Assembly (NCBI GenBank): GCA_016712865.1
Contig: JADJQH010000002.1
Coordinates: 1,397,800-1,461,799 of the forward strand
Source: Dokdonella sp.
Lineage (GTDB): Bacteria > Pseudomonadota > Gammaproteobacteria > Xanthomonadales > Rhodanobacteraceae
DNA: 64,000 nucleotides
Direction of reading: 5' to 3'
A program made the translations under genes and the position numbers. Below are positions 9,467-18,884 of this stretch, in pieces. Under the pieces are notes generated by a model. The model saw only the letters and a list, made by a program, of their open reading frames with translations. It did no database searches and was not told where the DNA came from. How positions within the stretch are numbered: position 1 is the stretch's first letter; each line of letters starts with the position of its first letter.

Positions 9467-11707
9467 ATGCGCACACGCCTCGGCACTTCGGCGGCTTTGA
9501 TGGTTCTCGTACTGATTCTGTCCAGCACTCCGGCTTCGGCCCAATTTGTCTCCCTCGTGGGCGGTCCGCCGCCAGTGCAGGATTTCAACGCTTTGGCCGC
9601 GAGCGGAACCAGCTCGACACTGCCCAATGGCTGGTATCTGGCCGAAACCGACGACAACGCCAACAGCGAATACCGGGCTGGAGATGGTTCCAGCAACACC
9701 GGCGATACCTACAGCTTCGGCGCCGGCACGGACAGCGAGCGCGCCTTCGGCACCCTGCAGTCCAGCTCGCTGGTTTCGCGTATCGGCGCGCAATTGCGCA
9801 ACGACAGCGGCTTGGCGGTTACGGAAATCACGGTGAACTACACCGGCGAGCAATGGCGCCTGGGCGCAACCGGTCGTGCCGATACCTTGAAGTTCGAATA
9901 CAGCGCCAATGCAACCGGGCTGAATGATCCGGCCGCGAACTGGACGCCGGCCTTGGCGCTGGATTTTGATTCGCCAACCACCACTGGCGCGACCGGCGCA
10001 CTGGACGGCAATGCGAGCGCCAACCGCACTGCGATCAGCGCCGCCATCAATGGCTTGAACGTTGCGCCCAACGCAACGCTGTGGGTGCGCTGGAGTGATG
10101 TCGGCGTGGCCGGCTCGGATGATGGCCTGGCCATCGACGACGTCAGCTTTTCCGTTGATGGCGAACCGCCGGTCGACAATCCGCCCCAGGTGAGCAGCAC
10201 AGTCCCCGCCAACGGGGCCGTTGGCGTGGCGCTGAACGCAAGCATCAGCGTGACCTTCAGCGAAGCAGTCACCACGTCCGATCCGTGGTTCACCCTGGCC
10301 TGTACGGTGTCCGGCACACACACGGCAACGGTAAGTGGCGGCCCTGCCAACTACACGCTGACACCATCACCGATGTTTGCAGCCGTTGAAACCTGCACCT
10401 TCACCGTTCTTTCCAGCGGCGTGATGGATAACGACCCACCTGCGAATGCATTGCCCGCCAATGTCGCGGTCAGCTTCCAAACCGAAGACCCAAGCGCCTC
10501 GCCGCCTACCGTGGTTTCCATCCAGCCTGCCGATGGTGCAGTGAACGTGCCGCCTGCCGCCGACATCCGCGTGACATTCAGCGAATCGGTCAGCACCTTG
10601 CCTGGCGCGTTTTCCCTGAGCTGCGATGCCAGCCCGGTAACGCTGATTGAAACCGGCAGCGGTGCGCAACGCACGTTGACGCCGGATACCGTGTTGCCGC
10701 AGGGCGCCGCTTGCGTTTTCAACATCACGGCCAGCCAGGTCACCGACGCATTCAATGTGCCGATGACGACGAACGTGAGCAGCGATTTCACGGTCAGCGC
10801 CGGCACCAGCAGCTACTACGACCAGGTCAACACCAGCAGCCCCGGGCAATTGCGTTGCTCGCTGCACCACATCATCCGTGGCCACACGGCGTATCCCTAC
10901 TTCGGTTCCGGCACCAATGCCTGGACCATCCTGGAACTGGCCCAGGAAAACCCGGCCAACCCGAACCAGATCATCGACGTGTACCGCAACCGCGCCTATG
11001 CCACGGTCACCGATCGCGCCGGCGGCAGTTCGTCCATCACCTACAACCGCGAGCACACCTGGCCGAATTCGTTGGGCTTTCCCGGCAACACCGGCAACCT
11101 GGGCCTGCCGAATGCGCCCTACACCGACACCCACATGCTGTGGCTCTCGGATACCGGTTACAACTCGAACCGGGGCAACAAGCCCTATGCCAACTGTGAT
11201 GCGTCCTGTGGCGAACGCGTTACCGAAGTCAACGGCGGCGTCGGAGGTGGAAGCGGAGCCTATCCAGGCAATTCCAACTGGGTGCGCGGCCCCGATGGCA
11301 ACCAGGGCAGTTTCGAGGTGTGGAAGGAAATGAAGGGCGAGATGGCGCGCGCCATCTTCTACATGGCCATCCGTTACGAAGGCGGGGTGGATCCGACCAG
11401 TGGCCAGAACGAGCCGCAACTGGAGCTAACCGATATCCGCAGCAACATCGTGCAGATCAACAACTACTCGCAAACCGCCTACATGGGCCTGCTCGCCGAC
11501 CTGCTGGCCTGGCACCAGGCCGATCCGCCCAGCGCGGCCGAAGTCGCACGCAACGATGTCATCATGAGTTTCCAGGGCAACCGCAATCCGTTTGTCGATC
11601 ACCCGGAATGGGCCACCCGCGCGCTGTTCGAGTCGGTCAACCCGACTATCTGCGAGCTGGGCAATGATGTGATCTTTGCCGATGGCTTCGAAGTGTTTGT
11701 ACCGTGA
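9467..11707 (+). CDS. Secreted endonuclease I family nuclease with two bacterial Ig-like domains and C-terminal IFADGFE tag
   Basis: The chosen ATG at 9467 opens a signal peptide (MRTRLGTSAALMVLVLILSS...ASA). Upstream codons fall in the repeat array and are rejected. Residues about 25-235 form an N-terminal beta-rich module. Two SbsA-type Ig-like domains follow (each begins PP-x-V and contains NVPP/GVAL...ISVTFSE). A C-terminal endonuclease I domain (about 450-730) has the hallmark NREHTWPNS segment, THMLW and a RGNKPYANC stretch, in keeping with the His-metal finger nucleases EndA and NucM that degrade DNA or RNA outside the cell. The protein ends NDVIFADGFEVFVP. A role in using extracellular nucleic acid is likely. 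Confidence 0.85.
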   Translation: MRTRLGTSAALMVLVLILSSTPASAQFVSLVGGPPPVQDFNALAASGTSSTLPNGWYLAETDDNANSEYRAGDGSSNTGDTYSFGAGTDSERAFGTLQSSSLVSRIGAQLRNDSGLAVTEITVNYTGEQWRLGATGRADTLKFEYSANATGLNDPAANWTPALALDFDSPTTTGATGALDGNASANRTAISAAINGLNVAPNATLWVRWSDVGVAGSDDGLAIDDVSFSVDGEPPVDNPPQVSSTVPANGAVGVALNASISVTFSEAVTTSDPWFTLACTVSGTHTATVSGGPANYTLTPSPMFAAVETCTFTVLSSGVMDNDPPANALPANVAVSFQTEDPSASPPTVVSIQPADGAVNVPPAADIRVTFSESVSTLPGAFSLSCDASPVTLIETGSGAQRTLTPDTVLPQGAACVFNITASQVTDAFNVPMTTNVSSDFTVSAGTSSYYDQVNTSSPGQLRCSLHHIIRGHTAYPYFGSGTNAWTILELAQENPANPNQIIDVYRNRAYATVTDRAGGSSSITYNREHTWPNSLGFPGNTGNLGLPNAPYTDTHMLWLSDTGYNSNRGNKPYANCDASCGERVTEVNGGVGGGSGAYPGNSNWVRGPDGNQGSFEVWKEMKGEMARAIFYMAIRYEGGVDPTSGQNEPQLELTDIRSNIVQINNYSQTAYMGLLADLLAWHQADPPSAAEVARNDVIMSFQGNRNPFVDHPEWATRALFESVNPTICELGNDVIFADGFEVFVP

Positions 11708-11710
11708 AAG

Positions 11711-11900
11711 GTGTCGGCTCCGGCCTTCGGCCTTGAGCCGACCTGCGATTTCGAGGCGACCGCGCCGACCACGAATCGGCAATGCCATGGCGACGCATCA
11801 GGGTGTAGGTCGGTTCAAGCGGCAACGCCGCGGAACCGACACTCCCGCCCTGCGTCGGCTCCGGCCTTCGGCCTTGAACCGACCTACGATTTCTCCGGCT
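11711..11900. repeat. Palindromic repeat family with GTCGGCTCCGGCCTTCGGCC core
   Basis: GTCGGCTCCGGCCTTCGGCC followed by TTGAGCCGACCTGCGATTT at about 11711-11750 recurs as TTGAACCGACCTACGATTT at about 11845-11893. An inverted half (GTAGGTCGGTTCAAG) sits at about 11805. The 300 bp between the nuclease gene and cutA hold nothing else. Confidence 0.7.
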
Positions 11901-12006
11901 TGTGGCTTTGGGCCGACCTGCAACGGCGCGATGGCGCTTGCCGCGGATTTCGCGAAAGATAACGGCCTTGACGTGCGTCCTGCACGAACTGACGGGAAGA
12001 CCACGC

Positions 12007-12327
12007 ATGTCCATGCTGATCATCCACTGCACTTGCGCCGATCCTGAAAGCGCGGCGGCCATTGCCCGGTCACTGGTTGAGGAGCGTCTGGCAGCTTGCG
12101 TGTCCCAATTGCCGGGCGTGCGTTCGACCTACCGCTGGCAGGGTCAGGTGGAGTGCGCGGATGAGGTGTTGCTGCTGATCAAATCCACCCGCGAGCGCCA
12201 TCCGGCACTGGCCGCGCGCCTGCGTGAGCTGCACAGTTATGAACTGCCTGAGATAATTGCGGTCGATGTCAGCGTTGCCGATCCAGCCTATCAGGCCTGG
12301 GTCGAATCCCAGGTCAAACCCGACTGA
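12007..12327 (+). CDS. cutA: Divalent-cation tolerance protein CutA
   Basis: This small trimeric cytoplasmic protein (about 106 residues) belongs to the PII-like CutA1 family, linked to metal tolerance in E. coli though its exact role is unsettled. The start MSMLIIHCTCAD, the LVEERLAACVSQLPGVRSTYRWQG segment and the SYELPEIIAVDV end match the family. GGGAAGA lies upstream of the ATG at 12007; a second ATG two codons on is equally possible. It sits 49 bp upstream of dsbD, and the cutA-dsbD pairing is common in gammaproteobacteria, which supports both calls. Confidence 0.95.
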   Translation: MSMLIIHCTCADPESAAAIARSLVEERLAACVSQLPGVRSTYRWQGQVECADEVLLLIKSTRERHPALAARLRELHSYELPEIIAVDVSVADPAYQAWVESQVKPD

Positions 12328-12376
12328 TCGAATCACCGGTGCTGCCAAAGTGCCGCCCCGAACTTGGAGTCATCCC

Positions 12377-14593
12377 TTGTTTCGTCATCTTCTGGCTGCA
12401 CTTCTCGCATTCGGCGCGCTTTGCGCAAGCGCCAAGGCGCAGGAACAGGATGGCTTGCTGCCGGTCGAGCAGGCCTATGTGCTGAATGCGGAAATCGCCC
12501 CCAGCGGTGATCGCGTCAACCTGCATTGGCAGATCGCCAAGGATTATTTCCTCTACCGGGGTCGCACCAAGGTCAAGACGGATCAGCCCGGCCTCAACCT
12601 GGGCACGCTCGATTTGCCACCCGGAAAGCCGAAGCAGGACGAGTTTTTCGGTGCGGTGGAGATCTACCACGACGCGTTGAGCGGCAGTGTGCCCTTCACC
12701 CTGGACGATGCCACCGCGCAAACCGTGAACCTCACCGTCACCGTGCAGGGCTGTCACGAGACCGATCCGCAGATCTGCTATCCGCCGCATCCGGTGAAGC
12801 TCTCCTTGCCGCGCCCGAGTATTGCGCAAGGGGCAGCGCTGAGTCCGCTGGCCAGCAAGCTGATGGCAGCCAATTCGCCTTCGTCACTGCTCGAAGCTGC
12901 CGACGCCGACGTGACCCTGCCGCCGGAACAGGCGTTCGTTTTCGAAGCCATCGCCATGAGTCCCACCGAAATCCTGGCGCGCTGGACCATGCCCAAGGGC
13001 TACTACCTGTATCGCGACCGCAGTTCGGTTGCGGTCAGCGATGGGCGCGACGTGGTCGCTGGCAAGGCAACCTGGCCACAGGGCGTGGATCATGTCGACG
13101 AGCATTTCGGCAGCGTCGTCGTCTACTACGACCAGGTGGAATTGCCGGTTGCCATCCAGCGTGGTGATGGCAAGGCACAAACCATCCAGCTCACCGGCGA
13201 ATTCCAGGGCTGCAAGGAAAACGGCATCTGCTATCCGGTGATGCAGCGCACGGTCAGCATCGATCTGGAGACGGCCAGCGCCGAACAACTGGCTGCGGCG
13301 GCGAAGTCCTTTGTTCCGGCATCCCAAACAACGGCAGCCGATGCAGTCAAACCCCTGGCCGACAACGCGCTGCGCAGCCAAGCTCCGCACACGGCTTCGA
13401 TCAGCGTGCCCTTGGCCTTGCTGTTTGCCTTGCTTGGCGGACTCATCCTCAACCTGATGCCCTGCGTGTTGCCGGTGCTGTCGTTCAAGGTGATGGGCCT
13501 GGCCCAGAGTGGTGAAAGCCTGGCCAAGGCGCGCAGCCATGCGCTCTGGTACACGCTGGGCGTGCTGGTGTCGTTTGCCGCGCTGGGCTTGCTGGTGATT
13601 GCGCTGCGCGCGGCCGGCCAGGCCCTCGGCTGGGGTTTCCAGCTGCAGCAACCCGGATTCGTTGCCGTGCTGGTGTATGTGCTGATCGCGGTGGGTCTGA
13701 GTCTGTCCGGCGTATTCAGCATCGGCGCGGGCCTCGCCGGCAGTGGCCAGCAGTTGACTCAAAAGTCCGGCCCGGCCGGCGATTTCTTCACCGGCGTGCT
13801 GGCCTGCGTGGTGGCCAGCCCGTGCACGGCACCGTTCATGGGGCCGGCGCTGGCGCTGGCCTTTGCATCCTCGTCAGTGACTGCGCTTTTCATCTTCCTC
13901 GCATTGGGCCTGGGGCTGGCCCTGCCGTTCCTGTTGATCGGCTACATCCCCGCCCTGGCCTCGCGCCTGCCGAAACCCGGCGCATGGATGGAAACCTTCA
14001 AGCAGGTGCTGGCATTCCCGATGTATCTCACCGCCGTTTGGCTGGTGTGGGTGCTGGGCAAGCAGCGCGGCGTGGATGCGATCGGTTGGGTGCTGGCCGG
14101 TGCGGTGTTGCTGGCACTTGGCCTGTGGTGGTGGGAACGCAGGCGCTTCAAGGAGGGCTTCGTTTCGCGCGCATTGGCCGTGCTGGTGATCCTGGCCTCG
14201 CTGGCGCCGGTGTGGGTGGTCAGCCGCATGGCGCCGATGGCCACGCTCGCCCACGATGAATCCGCACTCGCCTATTCGAAACCCAGGCTGGCCGAGCTGC
14301 GTGAGGCAGGGCGCACCGTGTTCGTCAACATGACCGCCGACTGGTGCGTGACCTGCAAGGCCAACGAGAAAGCCGTGCTCGGTACCGCCCATTTCAACGA
14401 TCTGCTGCAACAGTCCAATGCCGTCTACATGAAAGGGGACTGGACCAATGTCGATCCGGAAATCACCGCCTTCCTGCAGGAGCATGGCGCGGTGGGCGTG
14501 CCGCTGTACGTGGTGTTTCATGGCGGCGAAGAAGGCGAAGTGCTGCCCACCGTGCTGACTTCGGACATCGTCGAAGCCGCGTTGGCGAAATAG
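12377..14593 (+). CDS. dsbD: Thiol:disulfide interchange protein DsbD with duplicated N-terminal domain
   Basis: DsbD carries electrons from cytoplasmic thioredoxin across the inner membrane to periplasmic thiol reductases. I start at TTG 12377 because GGAG lies 8 bases upstream and a signal peptide follows (MFRHLLAALLAFGALCASAKA). Two DsbD-alpha-like periplasmic domains occur in tandem, about residues 30-150 and 185-300. Each has a P-x-Q-A-(Y/F)-V-(L/F) opening, a DYFLYR / GYYLYR segment and a paired-cysteine end (QGCHETDPQICYPP / QGCKENGICYP). E. coli DsbD has one such domain. The membrane core holds the two redox cysteines (NLMPCVLPVLSF and VASPCTAPFMG), and the C-terminal thioredoxin domain has DWCVTCK. 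The next gene, 4 bp on, is a TlpA-like thioredoxin and a likely partner. Confidence 0.95.
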   Translation: MFRHLLAALLAFGALCASAKAQEQDGLLPVEQAYVLNAEIAPSGDRVNLHWQIAKDYFLYRGRTKVKTDQPGLNLGTLDLPPGKPKQDEFFGAVEIYHDALSGSVPFTLDDATAQTVNLTVTVQGCHETDPQICYPPHPVKLSLPRPSIAQGAALSPLASKLMAANSPSSLLEAADADVTLPPEQAFVFEAIAMSPTEILARWTMPKGYYLYRDRSSVAVSDGRDVVAGKATWPQGVDHVDEHFGSVVVYYDQVELPVAIQRGDGKAQTIQLTGEFQGCKENGICYPVMQRTVSIDLETASAEQLAAAAKSFVPASQTTAADAVKPLADNALRSQAPHTASISVPLALLFALLGGLILNLMPCVLPVLSFKVMGLAQSGESLAKARSHALWYTLGVLVSFAALGLLVIALRAAGQALGWGFQLQQPGFVAVLVYVLIAVGLSLSGVFSIGAGLAGSGQQLTQKSGPAGDFFTGVLACVVASPCTAPFMGPALALAFASSSVTALFIFLALGLGLALPFLLIGYIPALASRLPKPGAWMETFKQVLAFPMYLTAVWLVWVLGKQRGVDAIGWVLAGAVLLALGLWWWERRRFKEGFVSRALAVLVILASLAPVWVVSRMAPMATLAHDESALAYSKPRLAELREAGRTVFVNMTADWCVTCKANEKAVLGTAHFNDLLQQSNAVYMKGDWTNVDPEITAFLQEHGAVGVPLYVVFHGGEEGEVLPTVLTSDIVEAALAK

Positions 14594-14597
14594 GCGC

Positions 14598-15161
14598 ATG
14601 TTCAATCGCACCAACCTGCTGATCATCCTGCTGGCCTTTGCCAGCGCCGGCACGGGGCTCGGCTTGAGCTTTCTGCTGCGTCCCCATCCCGTGGCCCCGG
14701 CGGCGGAGGCCGGTTCGGCGCAGTCGCGCGTTGTCGCCATCGGCCAGCGCCCGGATGCCATCAGCCTGCCGGATCGCGAGGGAAGCACGCGCCGGCTCGA
14801 CGAATGGACGGGCAAACTGCTGGTGGTGAATTTCTGGGCCAGTTGGTGTGGTCCGTGTCGCGACGAAATGCCCCTGTTCGAAAACCTGCATCAGCAAATG
14901 GCCGAGCAGAAGCTGGCCGTGATCGGCATTGCCTCGGAATCGGCGGAAGACGCGCTTGGGTTCCTCGCCCAGAATCCGGTGAGCTACCCGATCCTCATCA
15001 ATGCGCCCGATGACCCGCGCGATGTTTCGCGACACCTCGGCAATACCCATAGCGTGCTGCCATACACGGTGCTGATCGATCGCAACGGCGTGCTCGCAGC
15101 GACACATATCGGCAGCTTCAGCGAACAATCGCTGCGCGACTGGATCGCGCCGTTTCTCTGA
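14598..15161 (+). CDS. Membrane-anchored TlpA/ResA-type thioredoxin
   Basis: The 187-residue protein begins with an uncleaved-looking hydrophobic anchor (LLIILLAFASAGTGLGLSFLL) and then a periplasmic thioredoxin fold with the redox motif WASWCGPCRDEMP. The C-terminal LPYTVLIDRNGVL segment provides the cis-proline. Such proteins reduce specific periplasmic disulfides, for example in cytochrome c maturation. It starts 4 bp after the dsbD stop, so the two are almost surely co-transcribed and DsbD probably supplies its electrons. The exact substrate cannot be told. Confidence 0.9.
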   Translation: MFNRTNLLIILLAFASAGTGLGLSFLLRPHPVAPAAEAGSAQSRVVAIGQRPDAISLPDREGSTRRLDEWTGKLLVVNFWASWCGPCRDEMPLFENLHQQMAEQKLAVIGIASESAEDALGFLAQNPVSYPILINAPDDPRDVSRHLGNTHSVLPYTVLIDRNGVLAATHIGSFSEQSLRDWIAPFL

Positions 15162-15177
15162 ACGACACGAAGGTAGC

Positions 15178-15404
15178 CAGCCGAGCAAGCTCGGCTCTAC
15201 CCAAGCGCCGGGGCTCCCGAACCCAAGGTAGAGCGGAGCTTGCTCCGCTTGCTGGACGTCACAAGCCGAGCAAGCTCGGCTCTACGAAAGCGACGCACCC
15301 TGTAGAGCGGAGCTTGCTCCGCTTGCTGGACGTCACAAGCCGAGCAAGCTCGGCACTACGAAAGCGACGCACCCTGTAGAGCGGAGCTTGCTCCGCTTGC
15401 GCCA
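15178..15404. repeat. Tandem REP-like palindromes, 76-bp period
   Basis: The same arms as in the 8.4-9.4 kb array recur here in a different arrangement. GTAGAGCGGAGCTTGCTCCGC and GCCGAGCAAGCTCGGCTCTAC alternate, separated by TTGCTGGACGTCACAA and GAAAGCGACGCACCCT. About three units are present. They fill the gap between the thioredoxin gene and the dehydrogenase. Confidence 0.88.
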
Positions 15405-15465
15405 CCTTGCGTCGCGGACACGCTTGGCGCAGGCTTTGGCGTCCATCGAATCGCGGAGCTTACAC

Positions 15466-16506
15466 TTGAGTACACCCGCCTATGCTGCGGCCAGCGCCGG
15501 CGCCGCGCTTGCTCCCTGGTCCATCGAACGGCGCGCACCCGGTGCGCACGATGTGCAAATCGAGATTGCCTACTGCGGCGTGTGCCATTCGGACATCCAC
15601 CAGGCCCGCGGCGAGTGGGGTGGCGGCATTTTCCCGATGGTGCCCGGCCACGAAATCGTCGGACATGTCGGTGCCGTGGGCAGCGCGGTCACCCGCTTCA
15701 AGGTGGGCGATGCGGTAGGCGTCGGCTGCTTTGTCGATTCCTGCCGCGAGTGCGCGTCCTGCCACGACGGTGTCGAGCAGTACTGCACGAACGGCATGAC
15801 CGTGACCTACAACGGTTACGAGCGCGGCACGCAGACACCGACCTATGGCGGCTATTCAACCCGCGTCGTGGTGGATGAAAACTATGTGCTGCGCGTTCCC
15901 GCCGGCATTCCGCTGGATCGCGCCGCACCGCTGCTGTGCGCGGGCATTACCGTGTACTCGCCCTTGCGCCACTATGGCCTGAAGGCAGGTCAGCAGATTG
16001 CCGTGGTGGGCCTCGGTGGCTTGGGTCACATGGGCGTGAAGATTGCGCGCGCCATGGGTGCCAAGGTCACCGTGCTCAGCACCTCGCCCGGCAAACGCGA
16101 CGATGCCCTTGCGCTTGGCGCCGATGGCTTTGCCGCGACCCGCGAGCCGGCCACCTTCCGCACGTTGGCGGGTCGCTTCGACTTCATTCTCGACACGGTT
16201 TCCGCGGCGCACGACTACAACGCCTACCTGAACTTGCTCAAGCGAGATGGCACGATGATCCTGGTCGGCATGCCCGATCAACCGGTGCCGCTTGCCGCCG
16301 GCGCGCTGATCATGGGGCGCAAGCGCCTGGTCGGTTCGCTCATCGGTGGCATCCGCGAAACCCAGGAGATGCTCGACTTCTGCGCCACCCACAATGTGGC
16401 TTCGGATATCGAACTGATCCCGGCGGCCCGGATCAACGAAGCCTACGAACGCATGATCAAGGGCGATGTGCGCTACCGCTTCGTCATCGACTGCGCGAGT
16501 TTCTGA
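15466..16506 (+). CDS. Zinc-dependent NADP alcohol/aldehyde dehydrogenase, YahK/cinnamyl-alcohol-dehydrogenase type
   Basis: The medium-chain dehydrogenase of 346 residues should reduce aldehydes with NADPH in the cytoplasm. Catalytic zinc ligands are in CGVCHSDIH and GHEIVG, and the structural-zinc cysteines are in DSCRECASCHDGVEQYC. The dinucleotide loop is GLGGLGHMGVK. The GTQTPTYGGYS segment is typical of the YahK/CAD branch. I start at TTG 15466, which has GGAG 8 bases upstream. The frame is open further left, but that part is a translation of the REP array. It stands alone after the array; no pathway partner is evident. Confidence 0.9.
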   Translation: MSTPAYAAASAGAALAPWSIERRAPGAHDVQIEIAYCGVCHSDIHQARGEWGGGIFPMVPGHEIVGHVGAVGSAVTRFKVGDAVGVGCFVDSCRECASCHDGVEQYCTNGMTVTYNGYERGTQTPTYGGYSTRVVVDENYVLRVPAGIPLDRAAPLLCAGITVYSPLRHYGLKAGQQIAVVGLGGLGHMGVKIARAMGAKVTVLSTSPGKRDDALALGADGFAATREPATFRTLAGRFDFILDTVSAAHDYNAYLNLLKRDGTMILVGMPDQPVPLAAGALIMGRKRLVGSLIGGIRETQEMLDFCATHNVASDIELIPAARINEAYERMIKGDVRYRFVIDCASF

Positions 16507-16581
16507 AGATCCATCCCAGCTATTGATTGCCAGAACGGGATTGAGTCCGAGTGCGCTGAAAGCAAGCGCTTCTCGGCTGAA

Positions 16582-17166
16582 TCAAACGCGCGTCCGGCGA
16601 GCGCTGGCGGCCGCAGCGACCAGCAATATAGCAAGCGACAGCAATGCGAATGATGACAAGGTTGGAATCGCGCGCGCTGAATCGACGCCACGGCGCAGCG
16701 TGACGACACTTACATTGTTGGCGGGATTGAGATCCTGATAGGAAGAAGGCAAGTACAGCCCAAACGTCCACATGTCGGGCGCGGCCGAACCCACTGGAAG
16801 GGTGAGGTGACAAGTTCTTGTTTCACCAATTCCAATGGGACCTCCGAACGTTGGAATCCAATTGTAGTAATAGTAAACGGTCTTTCCATCTGCAACGACT
16901 AGCCCTAGATGCTGACAGTCAGATGTGCCGAGACCAAGATTGAATTCGCTAGTAAATTGAGAACTGGTTGCAACAAACGTCGGGACGATTTCTGGGCCGT
17001 GGTTTGTAACAGATAACGTGAATACAACGGGTTGCCCTGTGACTAGCTCGCTGTTCGGCTCAGCGACGAGATGCACGGCTACATCAGAAGGAATTACAAC
17101 GGAGCCGCCCCAGGCCGACGCGGCGATACACAGCAGGACCAATCCGAGTGTGCTGCGGACGAACAT
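16582..17166 (-). CDS. Secreted protein with IPTL-CTERM sorting signal
   Basis: The 194-residue product has an N-terminal signal peptide (MFVRSTLGLVLLCIAASAWG) and a CARDB/DUF11-like beta-sandwich middle (QPVVFTLSVTNHGPE, LNPANNVSVV). Its C-terminus has the three parts of an IPTL-CTERM signal: the motif IPTLS, a hydrophobic helix (FALLSLAILLVAAAA) and a basic end (SARRTRV). Proteins with this tail are thought to be handled by an exosortase-like or rhombosortase-like system. Its ATG directly follows the TAG of the metalloprotease gene, so the two are translationally coupled and probably act together at the cell surface. Confidence 0.82.
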   Translation of the reverse strand: MFVRSTLGLVLLCIAASAWGGSVVIPSDVAVHLVAEPNSELVTGQPVVFTLSVTNHGPEIVPTFVATSSQFTSEFNLGLGTSDCQHLGLVVADGKTVYYYYNWIPTFGGPIGIGETRTCHLTLPVGSAAPDMWTFGLYLPSSYQDLNPANNVSVVTLRRGVDSARAIPTLSSFALLSLAILLVAAAASARRTRV

Positions 17167-18525
17167 CTATTCGAACCCATCCGCAAAAATACGATCCACA
17201 CTGCTCCGCCAATGCCAGGCGTACGGCGAGACCAATGCAATAACCCGCGCATTTTCTTCGTTGACGCCCCCCGTATGGAAAAGAACGCCATCCACGAAAA
17301 TGTCGACCTGGTCGTTGGCATAATGAAGCACCGTCGGGCACTCGCCCTCGCACTCGGGGTCGGGTGGCTGGGCATCGAACTTGTATGACAGCAGGCTACG
17401 ATGGCCCCCCTTCTTGGATGCCATGGGGTTCTCCCAATGGGCCTGCGCCCACGGTACCAGCGGCGTCGTATTGCTGTTGCTCTCGGGATTGTGGTTGCCG
17501 CCGAGGATATGCCCGAATTCATGCTGGAACGAATAATCGCCCAGATCGCAGTCACGCACGCTGACACCGAGAGCAAATTCGGCAAAGCCCGCCGGCTGCG
17601 GAGCACCGCCAAATCCAGGCGTGTAGGCTTTTCCGCAGTTGCCTTGCGACTTGGATTCCCGCACCAACATGACGATATCCGCGCCCCAGTAGTCGCGAAT
17701 ATTGACTGGCAGTGAAGTTCCGTCGAGGCCTTGCAAATACAGCAAGTCTTCACCCATCGTCTCCGTCTCGCCACGCGGCACTTCCTGCGCATGCACCAAG
17801 TGCACACCCGTCAACGGAAAGCCGGTTTGGCTGCTGGCACTGTTGATCATCGCCTGCTGGGTCTGGTCGGCGAGATGCTGCATTGCCATTTGCACGTTGG
17901 CGCTGCCGACGGTCTGGGTCACCGTCGGCGTGTACAAGATCAGCACATCGATGCGGTCGTCCAGCAATGGCGTGAACGGCTGATCCAGAGACGAGAATTC
18001 TTCCGGCAAGGCCATTGGCGGACTGCCGTTTACCGTCGCCACATCGTCCATGGCTTCTGGAGGCGTGTTCCCAAACACATGGCGGGTCAGGCGCGCGCCG
18101 GTTGGCGACAGGGCGATCCGGTAACTGCCATCCACGCAGGAAATGGTCCCCATCAGGCGATTCTGGTATGCCGTGAAGATGGCACTGCAGCCGTCACCGT
18201 GACCTGACCAGACGAACGCGCCCGGGCCTCGAATTTGTCCGCGATCTCGAGTGAGTGTGGAAATGCCTCGATCGGGCAGGTTCAGATCGATCCAGTCCGG
18301 CAAGTCCGCCAACCTATCCACGTTCATCTCAACCGGCCATTCCGTCGCCGCTGAGGGACTCGCCCATGCGCCAGGTATCTCGGAGACACCCACGCTTCTG
18401 AACACCAGCGATGATGGCGGCTCACCCAAGCCCACCCATTCCAGCTCGACCGTTGCCAAAATCGGCGTCGACGCCAGCGCGAACACGAGTCCGACGACCG
18501 ATGAAAATTTACGTTTCCTTTTCAT
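17167..18525 (-). CDS. Secreted metzincin-type zinc metalloprotease with C-terminal IFADGFE tag
   Basis: The zinc site HEFGHILGGNH fits HExxHxxGxxH of reprolysin-like metzincins (M12 type), with the three histidines as ligands and the glutamate as base. I start at the ATG at 18525, preceded by GGAGA, which opens a signal peptide (MKRKRKFSSVVGLVFALASTPILA). Residues about 25-180 look like a pro-region; the catalytic domain begins near VDVLILYTPTVTQT. The protein ends abruptly in DRIFADGFE, with nothing after the tag, so the tag is the true C-terminus. The TAG stop abuts the ATG of the IPTL-CTERM gene. Probably an extracellular protease with that protein as partner or substrate. Confidence 0.87.
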   Translation of the reverse strand: MKRKRKFSSVVGLVFALASTPILATVELEWVGLGEPPSSLVFRSVGVSEIPGAWASPSAATEWPVEMNVDRLADLPDWIDLNLPDRGISTLTRDRGQIRGPGAFVWSGHGDGCSAIFTAYQNRLMGTISCVDGSYRIALSPTGARLTRHVFGNTPPEAMDDVATVNGSPPMALPEEFSSLDQPFTPLLDDRIDVLILYTPTVTQTVGSANVQMAMQHLADQTQQAMINSASSQTGFPLTGVHLVHAQEVPRGETETMGEDLLYLQGLDGTSLPVNIRDYWGADIVMLVRESKSQGNCGKAYTPGFGGAPQPAGFAEFALGVSVRDCDLGDYSFQHEFGHILGGNHNPESNSNTTPLVPWAQAHWENPMASKKGGHRSLLSYKFDAQPPDPECEGECPTVLHYANDQVDIFVDGVLFHTGGVNEENARVIALVSPYAWHWRSSVDRIFADGFE

Positions 18526-18884
18526 CGCAATCTCCAGAGTGTTATATCTAGTCAGGCTACGCCGCAGGCTGGGCCCAAGCAAGCATGCGCTGCAAGGACA
18601 AGGCGATGACCCAATCCGCGCCCAAACCACACTTCACGTTTTGGCCCACCCCTCAGTCAGGCACCGACACGCTCCTTGACCGGACCGTGGCGGAATCCGC
18701 CGTGCTGGAGCGCAGTTCACGGCTATTCGTTATGAGGAATGCCGAGCGCATGCAATCCGTATACCCGGCGGAGCGATACACGCTGAATTTCGGCGATCTT
18801 CGCCGAACTGGACAGTATGGTTGACTTCCGGGACACTAGGCCGCTGTTTGAACGGGCCGGGTGTCGGCCCCGGCCGGAAACCCG
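18526..18884. other. Intergenic region with no recognised gene
   Basis: Between the divergent metalloprotease and aroQ starts I see no gene or repeat element. Short open frames here lack family features. The region should hold both promoters, but no clear -35/-10 pair stands out. Confidence 0.5.
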
